In this document: piece after piece, positions 1 through 11,052 of the stretch
Numbering within the stretch: position 1 is the first letter of the stretch
How the letters are laid out: the number at the start of each line of letters is the position of its first letter
From: Paulinella micropora
Lineage: Eukaryota > Cercozoa > Imbricatea > Euglyphida
Assembly (NCBI GenBank): GCA_009731375.1
Contig: BJOX01000229.1
Span: 586,677 to 650,676, forward strand
DNA length: 64,000 nt
Reading direction: 5' to 3'
Position numbers and translations under genes: made by a program
Notes under the pieces: generated by a model
Told to the model about the DNA's origin: nothing
The model's input: the letters and a program-made list of their open reading frames with translations, nothing else
Database searches by the model: none

Positions 1-1746
1 CTGGACGCGATCTGGCAGTGGGGAGAGCTGCGCTTCCACGAAACCAGCGGCTACCACCTGTACGGGGCGCCGGGCCTCACGTACGTGCCACCGTTGGCCG
101 CGCTGCAGGACACAGGGTCCGTGCGTTCGTGGGACTACAGCTTTGCGCAGCTGACCACGCCCCTGCCCGTCGACCCTAGCAACGGCCTGGACGTGTCGGG
201 CGCACTGTCGATCGTCGGCATGTTCGAGAACTCTCGCGGCCTGGCCGCACCCTCGGCGGTGCGCGCCTGGGCTACCCACCGCCTGCGCAACTCCAGCCGC
301 GCGTTTGCTAACCTGCCGGCCTTGGTGTCGCTCGACCTGTCGCGCTGGAACACCACGGCGCTGCAGGACGTGAGCGAGATGTGGGCGGGCTGCGGGGCGC
401 TGACGAGCACGGGGCTGCAGGCCTGGACCGTGCTGCCGAACCTGCAGCGTTTCGCGCGCCTGTTTGCCGGCGTACCAGGCGCCTTCGACCTCTCACTCAC
501 GGGCTGGAGCACGCCTGCCCTCGACGCTGGTACGGTGGACTGCACACGGCTGGCTCCATACACGCGGGTAGACCAGACGCGCTGGCCCGCCGCGTGCTCT
601 CGCTCGCTCTTCTATGCTCTAGTGACCGTTATCGGCCCCTTCACGCTCGTGTTGTCACCGACCGCTGGCTCCGGTGCGGACGGCACGTACGGTGTGGATT
701 GGGGGGATGGGTCCGCCGCCGCCACCTGCGTGCATGGTAACGCCGCGACGTGCACGCACGCGTACCCCCGTCGTGGCGACTACTGGCTGAAGCTGGCGGG
801 CCGGGTGGACGGCTTGTGGTACGTACGGGGCGCGAGAGTGACGGAGGTGTTGGCCTGGGGGGACGTGCAGCTGTACCACCCGGCCGGCAGCACCAGCGGC
901 ATGTTTGGGGACTCACGGAGTCTGCGCTACACAGCGCCGACGCGGGGCACGCGGGCACTGTTAGGCGTGGCGCCCGAGTACCTGCTGGCTGGCGCTGTTG
1001 GTTATACAGGCGACGCGCGCGACTGGGACTGGTCGTGGCTGACGCCCGCGACGCATCCCGATGGCTTGCGCGGGATGTTTGGGGGTTGCACCAAGTTCAA
1101 CCAAGACCTGAGCGGCTGGAACACGAGCGGCGTAGCTAGCCTGGCCGAAACCTTTAGAGATTCCGGTTTTAACAACTCCATCGGCAATTGGGATACAAGC
1201 CAGGTCACAACGCTGAGGGAGACCTTTGATTCGGCGATGGCTTTTAACCAACCGATCGGAGGCTGGAACGTGAGCCAAGTCACCAGCCTGCTGAACACTT
1301 TTGCTAACGCGCGGGCCTTCAACCAACCGCTCGGAGGCTGGAACGTGAGCCAAGTCACCAGCCTGATTAGCACTTTTGCTAACGCGTGGGCCTTCAACCA
1401 ACCGCTCGGTGCTTGGAACACCTCGCTAGTAACTTCCATGAGTGGGGTCTTTTACAGTGCTAAAGCCTTCACTCAGGACATTAACAGCTGGGACACTAGC
1501 AAAGCCACCTCTCTGTATCTAACTTTCGGCTGTGGCCAGCTCGGTACGTGCGCATTCAACCAACCGCTAGACCGCTGGGTTGTGTCCTTGGCGGCGGCAC
1601 AAGGGGGTCTGTTGAGCATGTTCGCCGGTAACTGTGACTTCAACCAGGACATCCAGACCTGGGATGTCTCGACGTCACCGTCCGGTGGCATGGTATGCTA
1701 CGAGATGTTCGGTAGCTACCCTCAGGTGGTAACAGGCAAAGGTATG
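1..1746 (+). CDS. BspA-like (DUF285 repeat) surface protein, partial at both ends
   Basis: The frame is open from the first base of the window to the assembly gap at 1747. About the first 200 codons are an N-terminal region without a recognised fold. Around 690-840 there is a PKD-like stretch (WGDG followed by a Tyr/Gly-rich strand). From about 1050 to 1740 come at least seven copies of a 25-residue unit of the type FNQ(P/D)xxxWxxSxVTSxxxxF, which is the DUF285 repeat of BspA-like leucine-rich proteins. Two neighbouring units (about 1243-1318 and 1319-1393) are almost identical at DNA level, so the array is still expanding by tandem duplication. In known families these proteins are extracellular or cell-surface and bind matrix or host proteins. 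No signal peptide is visible because the start lies outside the window. Function beyond a surface repeat protein is inference. Confidence 0.8.
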
Positions 1747-2127
1747 ANNNNNNNNNNNNNNNNNNNNNNNNNNNNNNNNNNNNNNNNNNNNNNNNNNNNN
1801 NNNNNNNNNNNNNNNNNNNNNNNNNNNNNNNNNNNNNNNNNNNNNNNNNNNNNNNNNNNNNNNNNNNNNNNNNNNNNNNNNNNNNNNNNNNNNNNNNNNN
1901 NNNNNNNNNNNNNNNNNNNNNNNNNNNNNNNNNNNNNNNNNNNNNNNNNNNNNNNNNNNNNNNNNNNNNNNNNNNNNNNNNNNNNNNNNNNNNNNNNNNN
2001 NNNNNNNNNNNNNNNNNNNNNNNNNNNNNNNNNNNNNNNNNNNNNNNNNNNNNNNNNNNNNNNNNNNNNNNNNNNNNNNNNNNNNNNNNNNNNNNNNNNN
2101 NNNNNNNNNNNNNNNNNNNNNNNNNNN
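1747..2127. other. assembly gap (381 N)
   Basis: This is a run of N. It hides the 3' end of the BspA-like gene and the promoter and leader of the next gene, whose ATG lies 9 bases after the gap. Confidence 1.
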
Positions 2128-2135
2128 CACAGTAG

Positions 2136-4274
2136 ATGGCGAGCTCACGAGAGCCGCCCCCCGGCCGGGCGGCCGGGCGGGCCCCGCGTTCGCTACCACC
2201 GCCGTACCCGTTGCTCGCCTACCTCAGCGAGCGCGAGCGCCCGGCGGCTTGCTGTGTGTGCCCCGGCTGGCTCGCGGAGGAGCGAGCGGCCAGCCAGCTA
2301 CGCGCCCCGCTCTTGACGTGCCTGCACTGGTACCACTGGCTGCACGGGCCGTCCGCCTCGGACGGGCACGACCCCCTGCGGACAGTCCTGTCGGACCTAA
2401 GCTACTGGGTCCCTGAAGTTGGCCGCCGCACCGGCCTGAGGCCACCAGCGACCGACAACCAGCGCGTGTGGGAGCTAGCCGCGCGCCGGCTGCGCGGAGA
2501 GGGCCGCCTCGTCTTCTCCCCCCTGCCAGTGCCCAGCTCAACGGAGCTGGAGCGGCTAGGCGGGGGCGACGAGCAGGCCGGCGTCCAGCGTTACTGGGAG
2601 GCTCTGGACGCAACCATCCAGCGCTTCGCGCCCGGCCCCGCCGCCCCGGGGGGGCGGACCGGCTCCACCGAGCTGGTGGTGTCCTTGGCGGGGCCGGCCG
2701 CGGGCCCCGGGGGCCGGACACTGGCGCTGCCCGGCCCCGAGCACTTTCCCCTGCCGGTGCACCGCACTACGGGCCGCGTCCTGACTCGGTTGCACTTGCA
2801 GGGTTTTGGCCTAGTTTGGCCCCAGGGAGCCATCCTCCCGGTCGTCTTGCCCGCCGGCTTGCAAGTGCTGAGCTGGTCGCAGACTGACTGCTCGCGGGCC
2901 GAGCGGTCCGGACCAGGCGAAACAGACGGCATGCTACGTTTCAAGGACTGCCCCGCGCTGGAGGAGTTCTACTTTACCCAGCAGCCGCCCGCGCCGGCAA
3001 CCGAGCCCGTGACGCCGATCTTTTACTTCAGGCAGTGCGCTAATCTTCGGGTCATTGACACCGCCACTGGCGCCACCGGGCCGCAGCCCGTGTCGTTAGT
3101 GCTGCAAGGCTTGCCCGGGCCAGCACTGACGCTGAGGCCGGGCGGCGGAGACTTTTACCTGACAGCCGTGTCCTGCTCCCTGCAACACCTGGCCTTGCAC
3201 AGCGCGGGGCCGGCGGCCAACGTCCAGCTGACGGTCGAACGGTGCGGGCAACTGGCAGACTTCAGCTGGCGGGGGCTGCGCCGGGTCACCGGAGACATGC
3301 AGTGCACCCTCACGGGGCTGTCCCCGGGCTTCCTCGGAGCGTGGTGGCCGGACTGTCGCACGGTGCTTGGCTCACTTAGTCTGCAAGTGCACGTGTCCGG
3401 GACGGGGGAGCTGGCCACCCAGCCCGGCTTCGGACTTCCAGCACTGCAGAGCTGTGGGCAAGACCTAGTCCTACAGCTGGAAGGCTTCCCCTCGCCACCA
3501 GCGCTCGAGCTGCCGAAGCTACGAACGGTAGGCCACAGCCTGGTCTGGCGTGGCTCGGGCTGCGCCTGTCCCGCGGCCCCTAGGCTACCGGAACTGCTTT
3601 CCGTGGGCCGCAACCTCACGCTCGTGCTGGCCGGGCGCGGCGGACCGGAGCTGTCCGCGCGCGGCGGACCGGAGCGCACAGGCGACTACCAGCTGGGCCT
3701 AGACAAGCTCAAGACCATACAGGGCACCCTGGAGTTCGAGCTGACAGCCTGTCCGCTAGTCCGGCTGGCGCTGCCAGAGCTGCGCACGGCGGGCACCGTA
3801 CTCTTAACACTTGCCGACTGTCGGAATTTACGCGAAGTACAGCTACGGCAGCTGTCAACCCTGAGCCACGCCCTGCGTGTAGAGATCAAGCGCTGTGCAG
3901 AGCTGGGGAGCTTCGGGCTGCCAGCCTTGACAGCTTGCCAGGGGGCCACCCTGACTTTCCAGGCTTGCCCCCAGCTGCGGGACCTAGACTGGCCAGACGG
4001 GCTGGCCTGTGGCAAGCTCACCCTCACCCTCCGCGAGTGCGCTGGCCTCACGGAACTGGTTCTGCCCCCCGGCCCCGACGAACTGAAACTCACGGTATCC
4101 AAGTGCGCTTCGCTCAGGCGCCTAGGATTTCCCCCGGGACGGGCGGGACAGCCGCTGAAAGTGGAGCTAACCTTGAGGCAGTGTCCTCTGCTGGAGCAAC
4201 TGGACGGGCTAGCAGCAGCTTGCCAGCCGCCCGTCGTGGAGGAGTGCCCCCGGCTGCTGCTTCCGCGGAGCTAG
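2136..4274 (+). CDS. F-box-like / Cys-rich LRR-like protein, paralog 1 (intact)
   Basis: An ATG at 2136 opens an uninterrupted frame of 712 codons. The same start context (agtgg/agtag-ATGGCGAG) precedes paralogs 2 and 3. Residues about 25-65 (Pro-rich entry, LLAYLSERER, CCVCPGWLAEE) resemble an F-box helix set ending in Trp, but this is only a pattern match. From about residue 170 the protein consists of irregular repeats in which a Leu-rich strand is followed by xxCxxL and then LPxL, giving an LRR-like solenoid. A block beginning VIDTATGATGPQP is kept in all three paralogs. If the F-box reading is right, the protein would be a substrate receptor of an SCF ubiquitin ligase. It could instead be a plain LRR-type binding protein. 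This is the only paralog here without a break. Confidence 0.65.
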   Translation: MASSREPPPGRAAGRAPRSLPPPYPLLAYLSERERPAACCVCPGWLAEERAASQLRAPLLTCLHWYHWLHGPSASDGHDPLRTVLSDLSYWVPEVGRRTGLRPPATDNQRVWELAARRLRGEGRLVFSPLPVPSSTELERLGGGDEQAGVQRYWEALDATIQRFAPGPAAPGGRTGSTELVVSLAGPAAGPGGRTLALPGPEHFPLPVHRTTGRVLTRLHLQGFGLVWPQGAILPVVLPAGLQVLSWSQTDCSRAERSGPGETDGMLRFKDCPALEEFYFTQQPPAPATEPVTPIFYFRQCANLRVIDTATGATGPQPVSLVLQGLPGPALTLRPGGGDFYLTAVSCSLQHLALHSAGPAANVQLTVERCGQLADFSWRGLRRVTGDMQCTLTGLSPGFLGAWWPDCRTVLGSLSLQVHVSGTGELATQPGFGLPALQSCGQDLVLQLEGFPSPPALELPKLRTVGHSLVWRGSGCACPAAPRLPELLSVGRNLTLVLAGRGGPELSARGGPERTGDYQLGLDKLKTIQGTLEFELTACPLVRLALPELRTAGTVLLTLADCRNLREVQLRQLSTLSHALRVEIKRCAELGSFGLPALTACQGATLTFQACPQLRDLDWPDGLACGKLTLTLRECAGLTELVLPPGPDELKLTVSKCASLRRLGFPPGRAGQPLKVELTLRQCPLLEQLDGLAAACQPPVVEECPRLLLPRS

Positions 4275-4565
4275 GCGGGGGGGGGGGGGGGGGGGGGCCG
4301 GTCANNNNNNNNNNATAAAAAGCAGCGGTTGGCTAGGGCGACGACGGAGGGCTTGGCTCTCTTCGTCGGGGGCCACGCGCGAGGCAAGGAAAAATTTGCT
4401 ACCAGTGTGGCCGCCCTGGGGGGGGCACGGCCCTTCCCTGCTGCCTTCTCCCTGGCCCTCCCCCGCCGGAGCTGTCCCTTCTTCCCTCACCCCCTCCCCG
4501 CCCGGGCCCAGCGGGGCGCCGGCCGAGCTCGCTGCCGAGCCAGGTAGTTGGACAAAGCGCAGTGG
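4275..4565. promoter_or_regulatory. intergenic leader of paralog 2: poly-G run, 10-N gap, ATAAAA box
   Basis: A run of about 20 G follows the TAG of paralog 1, then a 10-N gap (4305-4314). Directly after it lies ATAAAAA, a TATA-like box about 245 bases upstream of the next ATG. Bases about 4375-4545 match the leader of paralog 3 (about 7240-7415), including a pyrimidine-rich tract and a CAGGTAGTTGG stretch just before the start codon that could pass for a splice donor. No separate gene is visible. Confidence 0.45.
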
Positions 4566-6772
4566 ATGGCGAGTTGGCGAGTGCCGACCCCCGGCCACGC
4601 AGCCGGGCGGACCACCCCGCCGCGTTCGCCGCCGCCATACCCCTGGCTGGCCTACCTCGGCGAGCGCGAACGCCTGGCGGCCTGCTGTGTGTGCCCCGAC
4701 TGGCTCGCGGAGGAGCGGGAGGCCAACCAGCGGCGGGCCCTGCTCTTGGCGTGCCTGCACTGGTACAACTGGCTGGACGGAACGCCCGTCTCCAACGATC
4801 CAGCGGGCCGCGACCGCCTGGCAGAGGTACTGTCGAACCTAAGCCACTGGGTGCAGACAGTCTGCGACCGCAACGGCCTTCTGCGCCCAGCGACCGACAA
4901 CAGGCGCGCGTGGGAGCTGGCCGTGCGGGGGCTAGAGAAGGAGCTGCAGCTCATCTTCTCCCCCCTGGCCGTGCCCACGCTAGCAGAAGTGAGGGAGCGC
5001 TGGGCTGGGCCAGGCAAGATGGAGCAGGCGGCCGCTTAGGCTTACTGGGACGCCCTGGAGGCTGTCGTCCAGCGCTTTGCGCCCGGCCCCGACGTTAAGT
5101 CAGCGTCGGAGCCGGCCGGAGCCACCGAGCTGGTGGTGCCCCTGGCTAGGCAAGCCACGGACTGCGACGTCGTCACACTGAAGCAACAGGACCTTACGTA
5201 CTTTCCTCTGCAGGAGCACAACGCTACGGACCGTGTGATCACTCGGTTGCGCTTGCAGGGCTTGTGCCTAGCTGTGGCCAAGGGAGACGACCTCTTTGCC
5301 GTCTTGCCCAAGGGCTTGCAAGTGCTGAGCTGGTCGCAGACAGACTGCTCTCGGGTACAGCGGCCCAGAGCGGGCGAAGAAGTAAGCGGGGCAATTCTCT
5401 TCCCGTCCTGCCCCACGCTGGAGGAGTTCTGCTTTACGCAGCAGCGGCCCGCGGCGGAGGCCGAGCCCCCCCCCAAGCTCTTATTCTACTTCGGTCGGTG
5501 CCCCAATCTCAGTGTCATTGACACCGCCACCGGCGCCGCTAGGCCGCAACCCGTGAAGTTGTGGCTAGATGGTTTGTTAAGACCAGAACTGACGCTGAGG
5601 CCGGGCGGCGGAGACTTTACCCTGAATCTCAGGTCCTGCTCCACGCAACACTTAGCCGTGCACAGCGTGGAGACAGCGGCTGCGGCCCAGGTCAACCTTG
5701 ACGCCCGGCGTTGCCGCGAACTGCAGACCGTCACCTGGCGGGGGCTGCGGCAGGTCACCGGAGGCTTTGAGCTGAAGGTGACAGGGTCCGAAGCTCTACA
5801 CTCGCTGCGGGTGCCAGCGCTGACCAGCGTAGACGGTGACCTGGCCTTGATCTGCCACGACTGCGCCACCCCCGTGTCAGACTGGCTGCCCCAACTAGTT
5901 ACGGTCGGCGGCGGCTTCTGCGTAGGACTGAGGAGGCTGGGCGTCCGGCCGGGTACAGCGGGGGCGCAGAGCCCCGATGAACGTTCCATCGACCGCCCGG
6001 TAGTAGTACCACGGCTGAGGACGGTGGGGGGCACCGTGAGGATAGGGCAGTCCGACTGTCCGCAGCTAAGCCGGCTGGCCTTGCCAAGCTTGACGACAGT
6101 GGACGACGGGCTATGGATAGAGGTGGGGGGGTGCGAACGGCTCGGCGAGATAGCACTACCAGCGCTGTCCACCGCGGCGGAACTGCTGCGCATTCTCGTC
6201 GATAACTGTAAAGCTTTTACACGCTGCTGCCTGCCCCAGCAGATAACGTGCTCCCTGGCCAAGTTCGATTTTAGGGACTGCCCTGCCCTAGCTGGCTTTG
6301 AGGTGCCAGTCCTGGGCGGCGTGCTCTTGCCAGACTCTGACGCGCCAGGCCCGCACGACGTGGAACTGACTTTCGAACGGTNNNNNNNNNNCACGGTGCG
6401 ACGCCTTGAAGCACCTGCGCTGGTCGGGCAGCCCGGTCGGGGGCAAGCTCCTTCTCGAGCTCACGGCTTGCGCTGGTTTAGAAGAAATAGCCCTGCCGTC
6501 TGGCCTCCAGGAACTCTCGCTCACGGTGTACGGGTGCAGGTCCCTCCGGTGCATCAAATTCCCTCCCCCGGGGGAGGGCAGAAGAAAGANNNNNNNNNNT
6601 ACGGTTTCCTGTCCCCGGGGAGGCTGGGCCAAGGACGAAAATGCGCCTAGTTTTCCGCAGGTGCCGCGAATTGGCCTGGCTGGACGGGCTGCCCCTGCAC
6701 CCGCCCCCGGTAACGGATTCTTACTCGCTCGAAGTGGTTGACTGTCCTCGGCGGATCGAGAGTTTTTTTTAG
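4566..6772 (+). pseudogene. F-box-like / LRR-like protein, paralog 2 (nonsense codon, two gaps)
   Basis: The ATG at 4566 is placed by its context, which is the same as in paralogs 1 and 3. The frame is interrupted by a TAG at 5037-5039, at a position where both paralogs read through towards a conserved YW motif, and then continues in the same frame to the 10-N gap at 6382. The repeats and the VIDTATG block are present. A second 10-N gap at 6590-6599 separates two pieces that encode the same protein segment (a RFPxPGE-like stretch on each side). The last 170 bases may therefore come from another family member. The frame ends with TAG at 6770-6772 after a run of eight T. A CAG-to-TAG change would explain the nonsense codon. 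Otherwise the gene is colinear with paralog 3. Confidence 0.65.
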
Positions 6773-6780
6773 GTTCCCAG

Positions 6781-7236
6781 TAGCTCTCAGACCCCAGCGG
6801 GACGCTTCAGAACTCACGACGACTGGGCAACCTAAGAGGTGAAGAGAGGGAGGGGGGGTGTGCGAGCGTGAGCCGACTTAGTAAAGAAAGTGAGGCTCTG
6901 GTCGGCTCGGGTGCCGGCTGAAGTGGTCGTCGTCTTCGCCGGCGCCGGCCGGGTGGTGGATGGCCCTGGCGGGGTGGCGCGAACCGCCCTCCTCCCCCCT
7001 GGCCTTCCTTCCGCCCGGGGCTCCTCTCTCCCGTCCCCGACGGCGGCCGCGTGCGGGGTCGGCCGAGAGGAGAGGGCGCGGCCCCTCCCCCCTCCTCCCG
7101 CTCTCCCCTGGGGCAGGAAGCACAGCCACCCCCCTCCCCGGTCTTTCCCCCCTCCCTTTCTTCCACCCGGTGTCCCTGTTCATAAACGGCGCGCCGCATG
7201 TCGCAGCGCCTCTTGGAACAGCTCCGCGCGTGGGCC
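6781..7236. repeat. duplicated 3'-flank/leader module, copy 1
   Basis: The segment after paralog 2 (AGCTCTCAGACCCC, then a purine tract, a GCCGGCGCCGGCC palindrome, and TTCATAAACGGCGCGCC before an ATG at 7198) recurs after paralog 3 at about 9543-10245. In this copy the ATG starts a short frame with the same first 14 codons as the gene at 10204 (MSQRLLEQLRAWAT). It then diverges and runs antiparallel to no known product. It is therefore a duplicated leader, and the short frame is probably non-functional or an upstream ORF of paralog 3. CATAAAC about 13 bases upstream of the ATG may be a TATA-like box. Confidence 0.55.
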
Positions 7237-7433
7237 ACGCGCGAGGCAAGGGAAGATCTGCTACCAGTGTGGCCGCCCCGGGGGGCACGGCCCTTCCCTG
7301 CTGCCTTCTCCCCTGGCCCTCCCCTGCTGGGGCTGACCCTTCTTCCCCCTTTCTCCCACCCCCTCCCCACCCGGGCCCAGCGGGCGCCGGGCGAGCTCTC
7401 TGCCGAGCCAGGTAGTTGGACAAAGTGCAGTGG

Positions 7434-9544
7434 ATGGCGAGTTGGCGAGGGCCGACCCCCGGCCACGCAGCCGGGCGGACCACTGGGGCTGCCGCGAGGT
7501 CGCCACCTCCGTCGTACCCCTGGCTGGCCTACCTCGGCGGGCGCGACCGCCCGGCGGCCTGCTGTGTGTGCCCCGACTGGCTCGTCCAGGAGCGAGAGGC
7601 CAACCAGCGGCGGGCCCTGCTCTTGGCGTGCCTGCACTGGTACAACTGGCTGGACGAAACGCCCGTCTCCCACGACCCGGCGGGCCGCGACCGCCTGGCA
7701 GACGTACTGTCGAACCTAAGCCACTGGGTCCACCAGGTCTGTGCTCGCACGGGCCGGGGGAGCCCCGCCACGGACGACCGGCGCGCGTGGGAGCTGGCCG
7801 CGCGCGGGCTGCGGACCGAGGGCCTCCTGAACTTCTCCTGTTTGCCGGTGCCTAGCGTGGCCGAGGTGCAAGGACTAAGCGAGGACCAGCAAAAGGCTGT
7901 CCCCCGGCGCTACTGGCAGGCCCTGGAGGATGCCGTCCAGTGCCTCTCACCCGGCCCCGCCGCCGGGCCCGTGACGGGACAGGCAGGAGCTACCCAGCTA
8001 GTGGTGTCCCTGGCCGGGCAGACCGCGGGCCACGAAGTCATCACCCTGACGCAGGAGAGCCAGTGGCGCTTCCCCCTGCTGTGGTCCACGGAGGAGGGAC
8101 GCCGTGTCATCAACCGGTTGTGCCTACAGGGGTTGTGCTTAGTGCTAGACAGGGGCCGCCAGCTGAATTTCCCGCGACAAGCAGACTGGCAAGAGCTGAG
8201 CCTGTCGCAGATAGACTGCTCGCGGGTCTGGCAGCAGGAGCCAGGCGGAAGACGCCCGCACATACTCGTTCGTTACTTCCTCACGCTGGAGAAGCTCTCC
8301 TTTACGCAGCGGCCCGGCGCGGGGAAGGAGCCCGCGGCACTGGCTTTCCTCCTCAGCGAGTGCGGCCTCCTCAGCGTCATTGACACCGCCACTGGCGCCA
8401 CCGGGCCACAGCCCGCAGACTTGAGCCTTTACAGACTGTCCACACCATTAACGGTGAGGCTAGGCGGCGGAGACCTGAAGCTACTGGCTGACGAATGCTG
8501 GATGGGAAGCTTGGTCCTACACAGCGCAAGGACAGCGACGGCGGGCCAGGTCCGCCTCGACGTCCGAGAGTGCGGCAGACTGCGGGCCGTCACCTGGCAG
8601 GGGCTGCGGCGGGTCACCGGAGACATGCAGTGCAGCTTCGACAATCTGTATTTCCGGGAGTCTGCGGAGGAACAGCAGGCGCGCGCCCGAGCCGGGTCCA
8701 ATCCGGGTTCCATCTGCCTGAACTACGGGAGTGTGCGCGGGACCTGACCCTAACGCTGCAGGCCTGCAGAACCGCCCTGAGCTCGCTCCAACTGCCGGAG
8801 CTAGCCCGGGTAGGCGGGGGGCTACGGCTCGCTGCGCGGCAATGCGAACAACTGCCAGAGCTAGCACTACCCCTGCTGTCAACAGTGGGAACAATTCTGC
8901 AAATCCGCGCCGAGAACTGCAGAGCCTTCCAAAACTGCCGCCTGCCCAAGCTAACCCAGGTAGGCGGCGAGCTAGAGCTCGTCGCGCTGCACTGCGAACA
9001 ACTGCGCGAGCTAGCACTACCCTTGCTGTCAACCGTGGGGACACTTCTGCAAATCCGCGTCGAGAGCTGCAAAGCCTTCCAAAACTGCCGCCTGCCGGAG
9101 CAGCTGCAGTGCTTGCAGGCCAGATTCGAATTTAAGCACTGCCGTGCCTTGACCGACTTTCACGTGCCAGGCCAGTGCGACGTGCAGCTGACTTTGGACG
9201 GGTGCGACACCTTCGAGCGCCTGCACTGGTCAGGCAGCTCGGAGGGTCGCAGGCTCGAGCTCCAGCTCACGGGGTGCCCCCGCCTACAAGAAATAGTCGC
9301 GCCCCCCGGCCTTCTGGAGCTCACACTCACAGTGACAGAGTGTGCTGCGCTCCAGAGGGTACGGTTTCCTGCCCCCGGGGAGGCCGGACCAAAGACGAAA
9401 ATGCGCTTAGCTTTCCGCAAGTGCCACGAATTGGTCTGGCTGGACGGGCTGCCCCTGCACCCGCCCCCGGTAACGGATTCTTACTCGCTCGAAGTGGTTG
9501 ACTGTCCTCGGCGGATCGAGACCCCCGGTTTAGGTTCCCGGTAG
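7434..9544 (+). pseudogene. F-box-like / LRR-like protein, paralog 3 (one frameshift)
   Basis: The ATG at 7434 has the family start context. The N-terminal F-box-like segment, the VIDTATGATGPQP block and the Cys-containing LRR-like repeats are all present. The first frame closes at 8747, but the family pattern moves to another frame near 8700-8712, inside a short G/T-rich stretch. It continues there to TAG at 9542-9544. A single-base indel is enough to explain this, and it could be a sequencing error. Two 129-bp units near 8790-9095 are nearly identical tandem repeats encoding ELALPLLSTVGT-type LRR units. The final block (WLDGLPLHPPPVTDSYS) is shared with paralog 2. The role is as proposed for paralog 1. 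Confidence 0.65.
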
Positions 9545-10203
9545 CTCTCAGACCCCGGCGGGACGCTTCAGAACTCACGACGATTGGGCAACCCAAGAGG
9601 TGAAAAGAGGGTGGGGAGGGGGTGTGCGGCGTGGGCCGGCTTAGTAAAGAAAGTGAGGAGGCTCTGGTCGGCTCGGGTGCCGGCTGAACTGGTCGTCGTC
9701 TTCGCCGGCGCCGGCCGGATGGTGGATGACCCTGGCGGGGTGGGGCAAACCGCCCCCCCCCCNNNNNNNNNNNNNNNNNNNNNNNNNNNNNNNNNNNNNN
9801 NNNNNNNNNNNNNNNNNNNNNNNNNNNNNNNNNNNNNNNNNNNNNNNNNNNNNNNNNNNNNNNNNNNNNNNNNNNNNNNNNNNNNNNNNNNNNNNNNNNN
9901 NNNNNNNNNNNNNNNNNNNNNNNNNNNNNNNNNNNNNNNNNNNNNNNNNNNNNNNNNNNNNNNNNNNNNNNNNNNNNNNNNNNNNNNNNNNNNNNNNNNN
10001 NNNNNNNNNNNNNNNNNNNNNNNNNNNNNNNNNNNNNNNNNNNNNNNNNNNNNNNNNNNNNNNNNNNNNNNNNNNNNNNNNNNNNNNNNNNNNNNNNNNN
10101 NNNNNNNNNNNNNNNNNNNNNNNNNNNNNNNNNNNNNNNNNNNNNGGTCTTTCCTCCCCCCCTTTCTTCCACCCGGTGTCCCTGTTCATAAACGGCGCGC
10201 CGC
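9545..10203. repeat. duplicated leader module, copy 2, with 383-N gap
   Basis: Bases 9545-9762 repeat the module described at 6781-7236, with small changes. Bases 9763-10145 are N. Bases 10146-10203 repeat the end of the module, including TTCATAAACGGCGCGCCGC before the ATG at 10204. This copy supplies the promoter and first codons of the next gene. Confidence 0.6.
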
Positions 10204-11052
10204 ATGTCGCAGCGCCTCTTGGAACAGCTCCGCGCGTGGGCCACCGAGGCGCTGCAGGAGATACCGGTCCTGACTCGGTTGCACCTGCAGGTCTGGCGCC
10301 AGTACGAGGACGGCCAGCAGGCCGGTCAACTCGTGTCCCAGCTGGCGAGCCTGCTGTCCGCCCTGCAGGTAGTAGCCCAGGACGTGCTGCTGGTACAGGG
10401 GCCGGCCCCGGCCGACTGGACAGCCCTGTCTAGTGTCTTCAGCATGCACCTGCTGGGCCGAATGCACGAGTTTGCCGCCTGGTCGGCGCTCGTGAACGTC
10501 CACACGGCGCAGCTCAGGGCGGGGCTCGCTCGCTCCGCGAGGCGAGAACACCTAGCGCCCTTGTCCTGCCTCCTACCGAACGAAGACGTGCTGGACCCCG
10601 AGCGGGCCGTGGCGGCCCCTATCCAGCTCTTGTGCTCCCTGTGGTCCCGCACCCAGGAGGCGAGGAGATTCGGCGATTCGGCGGCCACGGCCAGCACCAG
10701 CGGCGTGGCCGAGGTCCTACTCGGCGCGCAGGAGTCGTACGAGCGAGCGCTGTTCGACCAGGTGCTGGAGAAGGTCGCCCGACAGCTGCAGCTGCACANN
10801 NNNNNNNNTTGCAGCTGCACAACCTGACCGGGGGGGGTAGCAGTACGCTGCTGGGCTTTGGGGACGTGGACGTGTCCTGGGAGGGGGTCCCGTCCCTGCG
10901 CGGCACCTGGCGTGTGCGCATGTTTGTGTACCCGGGTTTTCTGGTGCTGTGCCATGAAGCGAGCACCAAAGCTGTCATGGACAGGATCCCCTGGGGCTAC
11001 CCGTTGCACCCGATCGCGCCGCGTCCGGAGGGCCGCGGAGTGTCCCCCCCCC
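10204..11052 (+). CDS. possible RhoGEF-like (DH-PH) protein, 3' end in gap
   Basis: ATG at 10204 opens about 198 codons to a 10-N gap at 10799-10808. The gap flanks share GCAGCTGCACA, so the two sides probably overlap. After it the frame resumes and runs into the 737-N gap. The first part is all-helical, with a CR3-like stretch near residues 135-155 (APIQLLCSLW), as in Dbl-homology domains. The part after the gap (RGTWRVRMFVYPGFLVLC) resembles the opening strands of a PH domain. On that reading it would activate a Rho-family GTPase. This is a fold-level resemblance only. The first 14 codons are duplicated at 7198 in front of paralog 3, so the gene start arose in, or was spread by, the local tandem duplication. 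Confidence 0.4.
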
